A stretch of DNA of 6,866 nucleotides from positions 1 through 6,866 of the forward strand of contig DBUY01000010.1 of NCBI GenBank assembly GCA_002308435.1, in the 5' to 3' direction. The stretch's first letter is position 1, and each line of letters opens with the position of its first letter. Positions 1-5,190 of the stretch are shown here, piece after piece. Below the pieces are notes generated by a model. That model was not told where the DNA came from. It did no database searches and saw only the letters and a list, made by a program, of their open reading frames with translations. Position numbers and translations under genes: made by a program. This stretch comes from Proteobacteria bacterium UBA1278 (GTDB lineage: Bacteria > Pseudomonadota > Gammaproteobacteria > Comchoanobacterales > Comchoanobacteraceae).

Positions 1-154
1 AAAAACCAAAGTCTGATACTTAAGAAATTATTTGCAATGCCGTGAAAAGTTAGTTATGTTATGAACATCAATTCATTCAAATAGGAATTCTTATGAAAAA
101 ATTCAGCTTACTGATCGCCAGCGCACTCGCTGCTTCTAGCTTAATGGCTGCAGC
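1..154 (+). repeat. Long direct repeat, copy 1 (promoter, leader and signal-peptide code)
   Basis: This block recurs at 699-868. The two copies align base for base at an offset of 698 up to the ribosome site, and at 714 after a 16-bp insertion in the second copy. It carries the promoter, 5' leader, Shine-Dalgarno site and the first 20 codons of the exported protein. Within it, 108-154 is a 47-base run identical to 822-868. Similarity falls sharply just after the signal peptide. The left end touches the window edge, so the repeat may begin further left. Confidence 0.9.
32..60 (+). promoter_or_regulatory. Candidate sigma70 promoter of first exported-protein gene
   Basis: A -35-like TTGCAA (32-37) is followed after exactly 17 bases by a -10-like TATGTT (55-60). 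Each matches consensus at four of six positions. Transcription would begin near 67, leaving a leader of about 26 bases. The whole element is preserved in the second copy at 730-758 while nearby leader bases have changed, which supports a function. Confidence 0.5.
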
Positions 155-596
155 ACCAGTCTCATCACCATCTGCCAACAAATTCGGCTTCACAATGGGC
201 TTTAATGTTGGTGGCGGTATTGTTTATGATACACCTAAGTATCAATACACATTGACAACGGGATCATGGAACTTTGGTGTAAACAGTAACATAGATACAT
301 ACAATTTCCGTGCTAGTGCCAGCATGAAAACACCCATGACAAGCAGCATAGACCAACTTTGGACCGTACAAGGATTTACCAAAACCTCCACAAACTACGG
401 TCGAGCAAGCATTGAAAATACTCCATACACTTTTGAACTTCAGTATGGGTTCCAACAAGCAATCTCAAAAAAGCTGACTAGCTACATTCGTATGCCGATA
501 TTGTCCTACGAGGCAACTAAGGCTGAACCAGTAGTGCGCACAATCTCACTACTAGATCATAGCAATACAGTTATCGGTATCTCAATGTACAGATAG
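93..596 (+). CDS. Small exported beta-rich protein, probable outer-membrane barrel (paralog 1)
   Basis: This encodes 167 residues of unknown function. Residues 1-21 form a typical Sec signal peptide: KK, a hydrophobic core rich in Leu, Ala and Ser, and an Ala-rich end with cleavage likely near residues 19-21. The mature part has no cysteine. It is rich in Thr, Ser, Asn and aromatics, with alternating polar/apolar stretches such as the segment near residues 115-137, and it ends in an amphipathic strand with a Tyr before the last residue. This suggests a small outer-membrane barrel, but that is inference; a periplasmic or surface protein is possible. The start is firm: AGGA at 83-86 lies six bases before the ATG, and the same arrangement precedes the paralog at 807. 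The two proteins share almost all of the signal peptide but only about a quarter of the C-terminal 60 residues by eye. The gene has its own promoter and terminator, so it is a single-gene unit. Confidence 0.85.
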   Translation: MKKFSLLIASALAASSLMAAAPVSSPSANKFGFTMGFNVGGGIVYDTPKYQYTLTTGSWNFGVNSNIDTYNFRASASMKTPMTSSIDQLWTVQGFTKTSTNYGRASIENTPYTFELQYGFQQAISKKLTSYIRMPILSYEATKAEPVVRTISLLDHSNTVIGISMYR

Positions 597-626
597 TCTA
601 GTGATCTAGATGCAGTACATACTGCA
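597..626 (+). repeat. Two small back-to-back inverted repeats after the first gene
   Basis: Immediately after the stop codon, TCTAG (597-601) pairs with CTAGA (606-610) across a TGAT loop. Next, TGCAGTA (611-617) pairs with TACTGCA (620-626) across two bases. Both pairings are perfect. They sit just before the terminator hairpin, so the 3' end of this mRNA would hold three consecutive stem-loops. The second paralog has no such pair. Confidence 0.6.
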
Positions 627-628
627 GG

Positions 629-656
629 AAAAAGCCAGCTTATGCTGGCTTTTTTT
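629..656 (+). terminator. Rho-independent terminator of first exported-protein gene
   Basis: The stem GCCAGC (634-639) / GCTGGC (644-649) closes a TTAT loop. Five A precede it and seven T follow, so A-T pairs can extend the stem. Stem, loop and flanking A/T tracts are the same as in the terminator at 1366-1392. The flanking A run means it could also stop transcription on the other strand. Confidence 0.92.
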
Positions 657-729
657 GTTGGCGACTGAAACAGATCATTCATAACGATATCATCCTGACA
701 AAACCCAAGCCTGATACTTAAGGGATTAT

Positions 730-758
730 TTGCAATGCCGTGAAAAGTTAGTTATGTT
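730..758 (+). promoter_or_regulatory. Candidate sigma70 promoter of second exported-protein gene
   Basis: TTGCAA (730-735) and TATGTT (753-758) are 17 bases apart, the exact counterpart of 32-60. The spacer is identical to that of copy 1. The predicted start near 765 falls inside the palindrome at 759-770. Confidence 0.5.
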
Positions 759-770
759 ATCGATATCGAT
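759..770. promoter_or_regulatory. 12-base palindrome over the predicted transcription start
   Basis: ATCGATATCGAT is a perfect palindrome just after the -10 box of the second gene. The corresponding stretch in copy 1 differs at three positions and is not palindromic. It could be an operator specific to the second gene, or chance; the placement is the only evidence for a role. Confidence 0.3.
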
Positions 771-777
771 TCATTCA

Positions 778-809
778 AATAGGAATTCTTATGAATAGGA
801 ATTCTTATG
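778..809 (+). repeat. 16-bp tandem duplication of the ribosome site and start codon
   Basis: The unit AATAGGAATTCTTATG occurs twice with no gap (778-793 and 794-809); the first gene has it once (80-95). Each unit carries AGGA six bases before an ATG. Because 16 is not a multiple of three, the two ATGs (791 and 807) are in different frames. The first ATG opens a 20-codon frame that stops at 851-853, inside the true gene. Confidence 0.95.
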
Positions 810-1346
810 AAAAAGCTCAGTTTACTGATCGCCAGCGCACTCGCTGCTTCTAGCTTAATGGCTGCAGCGCCAATGACACCCACTTCTTCTGCTAACACAT
901 GGGGAATTGTACTAGGCCACTCTAACTCCATCAACCATGGAAGCGGCTCAGGTAATCACTACGGTCTCAACTACGACACTGGTGCATACTCACTCAAGCT
1001 CGGCACTAATGCGCATCGGGTCTCGAATGACGGCACCTGGTTTAATGTTGGAGGCTTATTTGGATCTGTTGATAAACTCTACCCATTATCAGGAAACAAC
1101 AAGCAAACTTTTGGTCTTAGCGGAGCTGTAGAAGCGCAAGCCCCCTCAACAGTCAACCTAAATCCTGGTTACAACCCATACAGCCTAGCTTTCAATTATG
1201 GTGTTACTACCATGTTTTCACCAAAAGTCCGTTATGAGTTCAAAGTAGGACTACTCACATACACAGATACAGGAACTAGTAGTCCTGTAAAAAAATGGTC
1301 CTTACTAGGGAACGTTTTTAACATACAAGTCACTAGATTCTTGTAA
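807..1346 (+). CDS. Small exported beta-rich protein, probable outer-membrane barrel (paralog 2)
   Basis: This encodes 179 residues, of unknown function, paralogous to the gene at 93-596. Residues 1-21 repeat its signal peptide almost exactly (Leu for Phe at position 4). The mature part is Gly, Asn, Ser, Thr and Tyr rich, without cysteine, and ends in an amphipathic strand closing on Arg-Phe-Leu, compatible with a barrel C-terminus though not the canonical final Phe. Alignment with paralog 1 is weak but real: a shared Thr-Gly near residue 58, an Asp with similar neighbours near 90, Pro-Tyr and Tyr-Gly pairs near 125-132, and Ser-Leu-Leu near the end. The ATG at 807 is chosen because only this frame encodes the signal peptide and the long product. 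The ATG at 791, with an equally good ribosome site, is out of frame and would compete with it. The gene has its own promoter and terminator. Confidence 0.85.
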   Translation: MKKLSLLIASALAASSLMAAAPMTPTSSANTWGIVLGHSNSINHGSGSGNHYGLNYDTGAYSLKLGTNAHRVSNDGTWFNVGGLFGSVDKLYPLSGNNKQTFGLSGAVEAQAPSTVNLNPGYNPYSLAFNYGVTTMFSPKVRYEFKVGLLTYTDTGTSSPVKKWSLLGNVFNIQVTRFL

Positions 1347-1365
1347 ATTAAGAGCTTATGATTGT

Positions 1366-1392
1366 AAAAAGCCAGCTTATGCTGGCTTTTTT
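1366..1392 (+). terminator. Terminator of second exported-protein gene, probably bidirectional
   Basis: The stem GCCAGC (1371-1376) / GCTGGC (1381-1386) closes a TTAT loop, with five A before and six T after. It is the same hairpin as at 629-656, loop included. Because the A run becomes a T run on the other strand, it may also end minus-strand transcription from the ABC exporter, whose stop is about 225 bp away and has no closer terminator. Confidence 0.92.
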
Positions 1393-1618
1393 ATACAACG
1401 AGAAGAGCACTCACTGCTGCCACACAAACATCAATACAACACTCGCCTTCAAGCCACGAAGAAAATTCTACAGAAGATGAGACGAAATCAACAAGCCCGT
1501 ATGACGCCTACTTGCAAGCAAATTCCAGACACAACAAAAACACTACTCCTCCTTTGCTGAGGCAGCACTACGACGTGCATAGCAATAAAAATACAACCGA
1601 TTACTGTTCCAATCCCTT
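1393..1618. other. Non-coding spacer between exported-protein unit and ABC exporter
   Basis: About 225 bp with no gene that I can support. One plus-strand frame is open from 1368 to 1673 but has no ATG and no recognisable protein features. The minus strand shows a Shine-Dalgarno-like AAAGGAGGAG (1555 to 1546), but only an 11-codon GTG frame follows. No strong terminator is seen. Confidence 0.5.
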
Positions 1619-3415
1619 CTACGGCGAACCATTACTACCAGCGTCATCTTGTTGCGGCAAAAAGCCACCAACTTGAGCATCCCACAGAGACTTATATCGA
1701 CCACCAGCTTTTAATAGTTGACGGTGTGAGCCATCTTCAACAATCGTCCCATTGCTAAATACTAAAATACGGTCCATATTTAACAAAGTCGACAAACGGT
1801 GCGCTACGACTAAGCTGGTTTTATGCTGCATAAGCTGCCACAAACTTTCCTGTATCGCAGTTTCTGTATTTGAATCAAGCTGAGACGTCGCTTCATCCAG
1901 AATTAATATCGGCGCATTCTTTAGAATTGCGCGCGCAATCGCAATTCGCTGACGCTGGCCACCGGATAACTTGACACCGCGATCCCCAACCAAGGTATCG
2001 TAACCATCCTCAGTTTGCATGATAAAATCATGTGCATGAGCACGCTTCGCTGCCGCAATCACGGCTTTATCCGTTGCACTGGGCAACCCATAACGAATAT
2101 TCTCCATCAATGAGCGATGAAACAAACTGGGGTCTTGCGGAATCATCGCAATCGCCTCACGCAGGCTTGACTTGGTGACTGCCTGGATATCCTGCCCATC
2201 AATCAAGATTTGCCCACCCTGAACTTCGTATAATCCCAGAATCAGGTTCACAAAAGTTGACTTTCCTGCTCCAGAATACCCGACCAAGCCAACTTTTTGA
2301 CCCGCATGAATCACCACTGATTTCTCATTGAATAGCGACACCCCAGTCGCATAGTAAAACTTCACTTGTTCAAATGTAATTTCACCTCGAGTCACTACAA
2401 GTTGATCATTACCAGAATGATCAATTAATGAATCACTGGTATCTTGTATCACAATTAACGCCTGCAACACCTGGCCATAAAACTTAGAAAAACGCGAACA
2501 CTCACGCGATAAACGATATAAAATAGAAAACACTTGGCCATTCAAGACCAGAACCAACGCAAAGTCACCAACCGTTAACCAGCCCTGCTCTACCCCAACA
2601 CAAAGTAAATAAAAATTCAATGCCTGCAGTACACAGTAGGAGTAATCAAAAAAGCACCATATTTTCAGATAAGCCAGTGACAATCGTCGCTCTGACGCTA
2701 CCGCCCTATCAAGCGTACTATGTAGCATCCGTCGCTCAGTAGACTCCGCTGAAAACAACCGCACAGAGAGCATATTCGTTAAAAAATCAACCAAATGACC
2801 AGTTACCTCAGCCCCCATGGCAGAATAGCGCGCTGACAACTGGGTGAGACGCCCACTAAAACCATACAGACCAGCAAAAAAAATACCAGCCCATAATGCT
2901 GTCAGCATAGCAAAGAATGGGCTCACAGCACCGAGAAAATACAAAGCAATCACAAAAGCAAGCATGTGACTAAAAAATCGATCAAAGAAATCGAAAATAT
3001 CGGGAATCGCTCGCATCAAGTCATTGATACGATTCGCCAAACCACCAGCAAAATGATTCTGAAAAAAGCGATAGGACTTCTGCATCAAGTCAGCCGCAGC
3101 ACCACTAATTATCCGCTTTCGCACCTGTGGTACCATTAACATGTCTGAAACATAAGATTGGACCAAATAACCAGTCGACTGTATCACCGTGGTCAACAAA
3201 TATAACCCCACCGGCAACAGTAAAACCGCAAATACATTGACACCACCACATTCAGATAATCGATTCACAATATCTTTGAGGAGATAAGGCTGGAGACTCA
3301 TCGTGACAGCCCAGAGCACACCACAAACGAATCGAATGCTGGTAATCCCTGGAAAATGCCGAGCTTGACGAAAAATAAACTCAAAAACGCGAACGGACTC
3401 TACAACTGACGACAT
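1619..3415 (-). CDS. ABC exporter, fused permease and ATPase (type IV/MsbA-like half transporter)
   Basis: This 598-residue inner-membrane half transporter is expected to dimerise and use ATP to export a lipid, peptide or drug-like substrate; the substrate cannot be told from the sequence. Residues 1-320 form the membrane domain, with hydrophobic spans near 27-45, 60-85, 150-185 and 255-300. Residues about 335-580 form a complete nucleotide-binding domain: Tyr 354/355 as A-loop, Walker A GYSGAGKST (379-387), Q-loop Gln 427, signature LSGGQ (483-487), Walker B ILILDE (503-508) with its catalytic Glu, D-loop SQLD (511-514) and switch His 539. Nothing essential is missing, and the length is normal for a fused exporter. 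The ATG at 3415 has no clear Shine-Dalgarno site, but the next methionines lie inside the membrane domain. It lies 96 bp downstream of the photolyase on the same strand, so read-through is possible. The C-terminal 15 residues are polar and probably disordered. Confidence 0.95.
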   Translation of the reverse strand: MSSVVESVRVFEFIFRQARHFPGITSIRFVCGVLWAVTMSLQPYLLKDIVNRLSECGGVNVFAVLLLPVGLYLLTTVIQSTGYLVQSYVSDMLMVPQVRKRIISGAAADLMQKSYRFFQNHFAGGLANRINDLMRAIPDIFDFFDRFFSHMLAFVIALYFLGAVSPFFAMLTALWAGIFFAGLYGFSGRLTQLSARYSAMGAEVTGHLVDFLTNMLSVRLFSAESTERRMLHSTLDRAVASERRLSLAYLKIWCFFDYSYCVLQALNFYLLCVGVEQGWLTVGDFALVLVLNGQVFSILYRLSRECSRFSKFYGQVLQALIVIQDTSDSLIDHSGNDQLVVTRGEITFEQVKFYYATGVSLFNEKSVVIHAGQKVGLVGYSGAGKSTFVNLILGLYEVQGGQILIDGQDIQAVTKSSLREAIAMIPQDPSLFHRSLMENIRYGLPSATDKAVIAAAKRAHAHDFIMQTEDGYDTLVGDRGVKLSGGQRQRIAIARAILKNAPILILDEATSQLDSNTETAIQESLWQLMQHKTSLVVAHRLSTLLNMDRILVFSNGTIVEDGSHRQLLKAGGRYKSLWDAQVGGFLPQQDDAGSNGSP

Positions 3416-3442
3416 GGGCTACTGACTTTGATAATTATGAAA

Positions 3443-3471
3443 AAAATAACACAAATCAGCGTCTAACGCAA
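3443..3471 (-). promoter_or_regulatory. Candidate promoter of the ABC exporter gene
   Basis: Read on the minus strand, TTGCGT (3471 to 3466) is followed after 17 bases by TATTTT (3448 to 3443). The predicted start is near 3436, about 20 bases before the ATG. Both boxes are only moderate matches, so the gene may instead, or also, be transcribed from the photolyase promoter. Confidence 0.35.
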
Positions 3472-3493
3472 ATTAGAGTCGAATTTCAGTAGC

Positions 3494-3515
3494 AATGAAA
3501 CTAGAATGAAACTAG
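3494..3515. repeat. 11-bp perfect tandem repeat across the photolyase stop codon
   Basis: AATGAAACTAG occurs twice without a gap (3494-3504 and 3505-3515). The photolyase stop (TAG on the minus strand, 3514 to 3512) lies in the right-hand unit. The left-hand unit supplies a second TAG 11 bases downstream in another frame. It reads as a recent small duplication. Confidence 0.9.
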
Positions 3516-4936
3516 GAAGATAAACGCTTAAATTTTTCCAAAGCCTGTTCACGTGATTGTTTCAAATCCACGATTGGCCGTGGATAATTCGTCCCCAAGC
3601 CCACTTCTGCAACCTGTAACACCAAAACAGGTGCATCCCATGGATTGAATAAGAAATCATCGGGCAAGTGCTGCAATTCAGGCACATATTTTCGGGTAAA
3701 TTCACCCGTTGGGTCGAATCGCTGACCTTGCGTTACTGGATTGAAAATCCGAAAATACGGCGCCGCATCCGTACCACAACCCGCAACCCATTGCCAAGAG
3801 GCACTATTGCTGGCCAGATCATGATCTACCAAGCAATGGCGAAACCATTTCTCGCCCTCTACCCAATGATGGCCTAAATTCTTGACCAAAAATGACCCAA
3901 CAATCATCCGCAAACGGTTGTGCATGTAGCCAGTTTGCCATAATTGCCGCATACCCGCATCAACAATGGGAATACCAGTCTGACCCTGCTGCCAGGCGCG
4001 CAAATCAGCATCGTTGGTCGACCAGGGAAAACGATCAAACTTCTTCTGCAGATTTGCACAGGGCAAGTCTTGAAAATGATAGAGCAGATAGTAGGAAAAC
4101 TCACGCCAACCCAACTCGCTACAAAAGTGGTCTGTATTAACGTCCGGAGGCATCTGACCAATCGCCTCATGCACCTGACTGGCTGAAATATTTCCGTGAC
4201 GCAGATAAGGAGACAACATCGACACATGGCGCTTTGCAGGAAAGTCACGACCTTTCTTATAATCGGATAAGCCGTCATCTAAAAAGCGCTGTAACTGAGT
4301 TTGCGCTGCCTGCTCACCAACTTGCCACAATGGCTCGAATTTCTGGTGCCAATCACCACTAGGTAAAATCCCTGCCTTGTCTAATGGCACACCAGGATCT
4401 AACGTCTCACAAGGCACGGTGTGTAAATCAGATGGCGCACTCTCAACGCATCGCGATTGTGTCGGGCCTTTCAGACAGCCCTTTCGATAAAATGGCGTGA
4501 AGACCTTATAAGGCGTGCCATCATCTTTACGTACAGACCACGGCTCCCATAGTAACGATCCATTGAAACTACGTGCCGCAATACCCTTTTGTCGTAAAAG
4601 CTCAGTGACTGAGTCAGCTTGCCGGCGATGATAAGCGTCATATCGGTGATTCCAAAATACCCCTTGAATTGGAAAGCGAGCGATCAAATCGCTAACAACC
4701 TCCAGCATGGAGCCAGTAAATATAGACAAACCACCGTCTAGTCGCGTATGGAGGTCACGCAAGGACTGATATAGCCACCAACGACTCGCCCCACCTACAG
4801 GATATGGATCATCAGCATGATCATCAATAAAAATAGGCCAAACCCGACCGGTCTTTGCGGCATGAAAAAGACTGGAGTTATCAGATAAGCGCATATCATG
4901 TGTGAAAATATGCAATACAAGTGGCTGTTCAGACAT
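3512..4936 (-). CDS. phrB: Deoxyribodipyrimidine photolyase, class I (CPD photolyase)
   Basis: This 474-residue FAD enzyme uses near-UV/blue light to split cyclobutane pyrimidine dimers in DNA. Residues 1-130 form the N-terminal alpha/beta antenna domain; about 200-470 form the helical FAD domain. Key residues fall at or within one position of E. coli PhrB numbering: Glu 274 and Trp 277 (dimer binding), Asn 340 near the flavin N5, Arg 341 and Met 344, and the electron-transfer tryptophans 305, 358 and 381. The strongly conserved segments TGIPIVDAGMRQL (320-332), MHNRLRM (338-344) and GTDAAPYFRIFNP (388-400) are present. It reads as intact and active. Which antenna cofactor it binds cannot be decided here. 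A cryptochrome role is less likely because the dimer-binding residues are kept. The start at 4936 lies about 20 bases from a good candidate promoter, but only a weak AAGAA is seen as ribosome site. The ABC exporter follows 96 bp downstream. Confidence 0.97.
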   Translation of the reverse strand: MSEQPLVLHIFTHDMRLSDNSSLFHAAKTGRVWPIFIDDHADDPYPVGGASRWWLYQSLRDLHTRLDGGLSIFTGSMLEVVSDLIARFPIQGVFWNHRYDAYHRRQADSVTELLRQKGIAARSFNGSLLWEPWSVRKDDGTPYKVFTPFYRKGCLKGPTQSRCVESAPSDLHTVPCETLDPGVPLDKAGILPSGDWHQKFEPLWQVGEQAAQTQLQRFLDDGLSDYKKGRDFPAKRHVSMLSPYLRHGNISASQVHEAIGQMPPDVNTDHFCSELGWREFSYYLLYHFQDLPCANLQKKFDRFPWSTNDADLRAWQQGQTGIPIVDAGMRQLWQTGYMHNRLRMIVGSFLVKNLGHHWVEGEKWFRHCLVDHDLASNSASWQWVAGCGTDAAPYFRIFNPVTQGQRFDPTGEFTRKYVPELQHLPDDFLFNPWDAPVLVLQVAEVGLGTNYPRPIVDLKQSREQALEKFKRLSS

Positions 4937-4963
4937 CGCTATTCTTGTTAAGTGATGTACTCT

Positions 4964-4992
4964 ATTATGCGTGAGATGACATAGCAGGTCAA
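4964..4992 (-). promoter_or_regulatory. Sigma70 promoter of the photolyase gene
   Basis: On the minus strand TTGACC (4992 to 4987) and CATAAT (4969 to 4964) are separated by exactly 17 bases, each matching consensus at five of six positions. Transcription would start near 4957, leaving a leader of about 20 bases. This is the best promoter match in the window. Confidence 0.65.
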
Positions 4993-5002
4993 TGAATATT
5001 CA
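4993..5002. promoter_or_regulatory. Palindrome abutting the photolyase -35 box
   Basis: TGAATATTCA is a perfect 10-base palindrome directly upstream of the -35 box of the photolyase promoter, with no gap. An activator or repressor site is plausible from this position. It does not match the LexA box, so a classic SOS site is not supported. Confidence 0.3.
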
Positions 5003-5043
5003 GGGATTTATGGCAGATTAAAGCGCCAAAAAGTAACACATTT

Positions 5044-5059
5044 CGCTACAGTTGTAGCG
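5044..5059. repeat. Perfect inverted repeat in the divergent intergenic region
   Basis: CGCTACA (5044-5050) and TGTAGCG (5053-5059) are perfect inverted arms around two bases. No T run follows directly on either strand, so it is a poor terminator. It lies roughly midway between the photolyase and sulfotransferase starts and could be a protein site or a short RNA stem. Confidence 0.5.
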
Positions 5060-5156
5060 CAACACTTGAGTCATCATCTCCAGTGTCAGTTGATTCAGTA
5101 GCACCAGCCATACACATAATCATTACCCCCACCGAGATCACAACACGCATCATCGC

Positions 5157-5173
5157 TTGACACCGCAAGTGTC
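5157..5173 (+). promoter_or_regulatory. Candidate -35 box with overlapping inverted repeat before the sulfotransferase
   Basis: TTGACA (5157-5162) is a perfect -35 consensus. It overlaps an inverted repeat, GACAC (5159-5163) and GTGTC (5169-5173). The -10 box is poor: CACCAT at 5181-5186 after an 18-base spacer is the best I see. If used, transcription would start near 5193, which fits translation from the ATG at 5212 and not the GTG at 5191. Confidence 0.3.
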
Positions 5174-5190
5174 CATCATGCACCATATCA

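Larger units (their letters stand above)
699..868 (+). repeat. Long direct repeat, copy 2 (promoter, leader and signal-peptide code)
   Basis: This is the second copy of the block at 1-154. Changes relative to copy 1 are a few substitutions near the left end, three substitutions that turn the leader into a 12-base palindrome at 759-770, a 16-bp tandem duplication at the ribosome site, and three substitutions in the first five codons. After 868 the two genes diverge quickly. Confidence 0.9.

Noticed and set aside
791..853. Twenty-codon frame as a real leader peptide
   Set aside because: It arises purely from the 16-bp duplication and reads the signal-peptide code in a shifted frame; it has no counterpart in the first gene. 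It matters as a decoy start, not as a product.
1541..1555. Strong Shine-Dalgarno-like AAAGGAGGAG on the minus strand
   Set aside because: Only an 11-codon GTG frame follows at a suitable distance, so it is most likely chance.
1368..1673. Plus-strand frame open for about 100 codons in the spacer and into the ABC gene
   Set aside because: It has no ATG, no ribosome site and low-complexity polar content, and its right part lies antisense to the exporter's C-terminus. Nothing suggests it is translated.
3904..4278. Overlapping frames of up to 124 codons inside the photolyase gene on both strands
   Set aside because: They lie wholly within a highly conserved photolyase reading frame and have no protein features or ribosome sites of their own.
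4993..5002. LexA/SOS box near the photolyase
   Set aside because: The palindrome TGAATATTCA lacks the CTG and CAG ends and the spacing of a LexA site.
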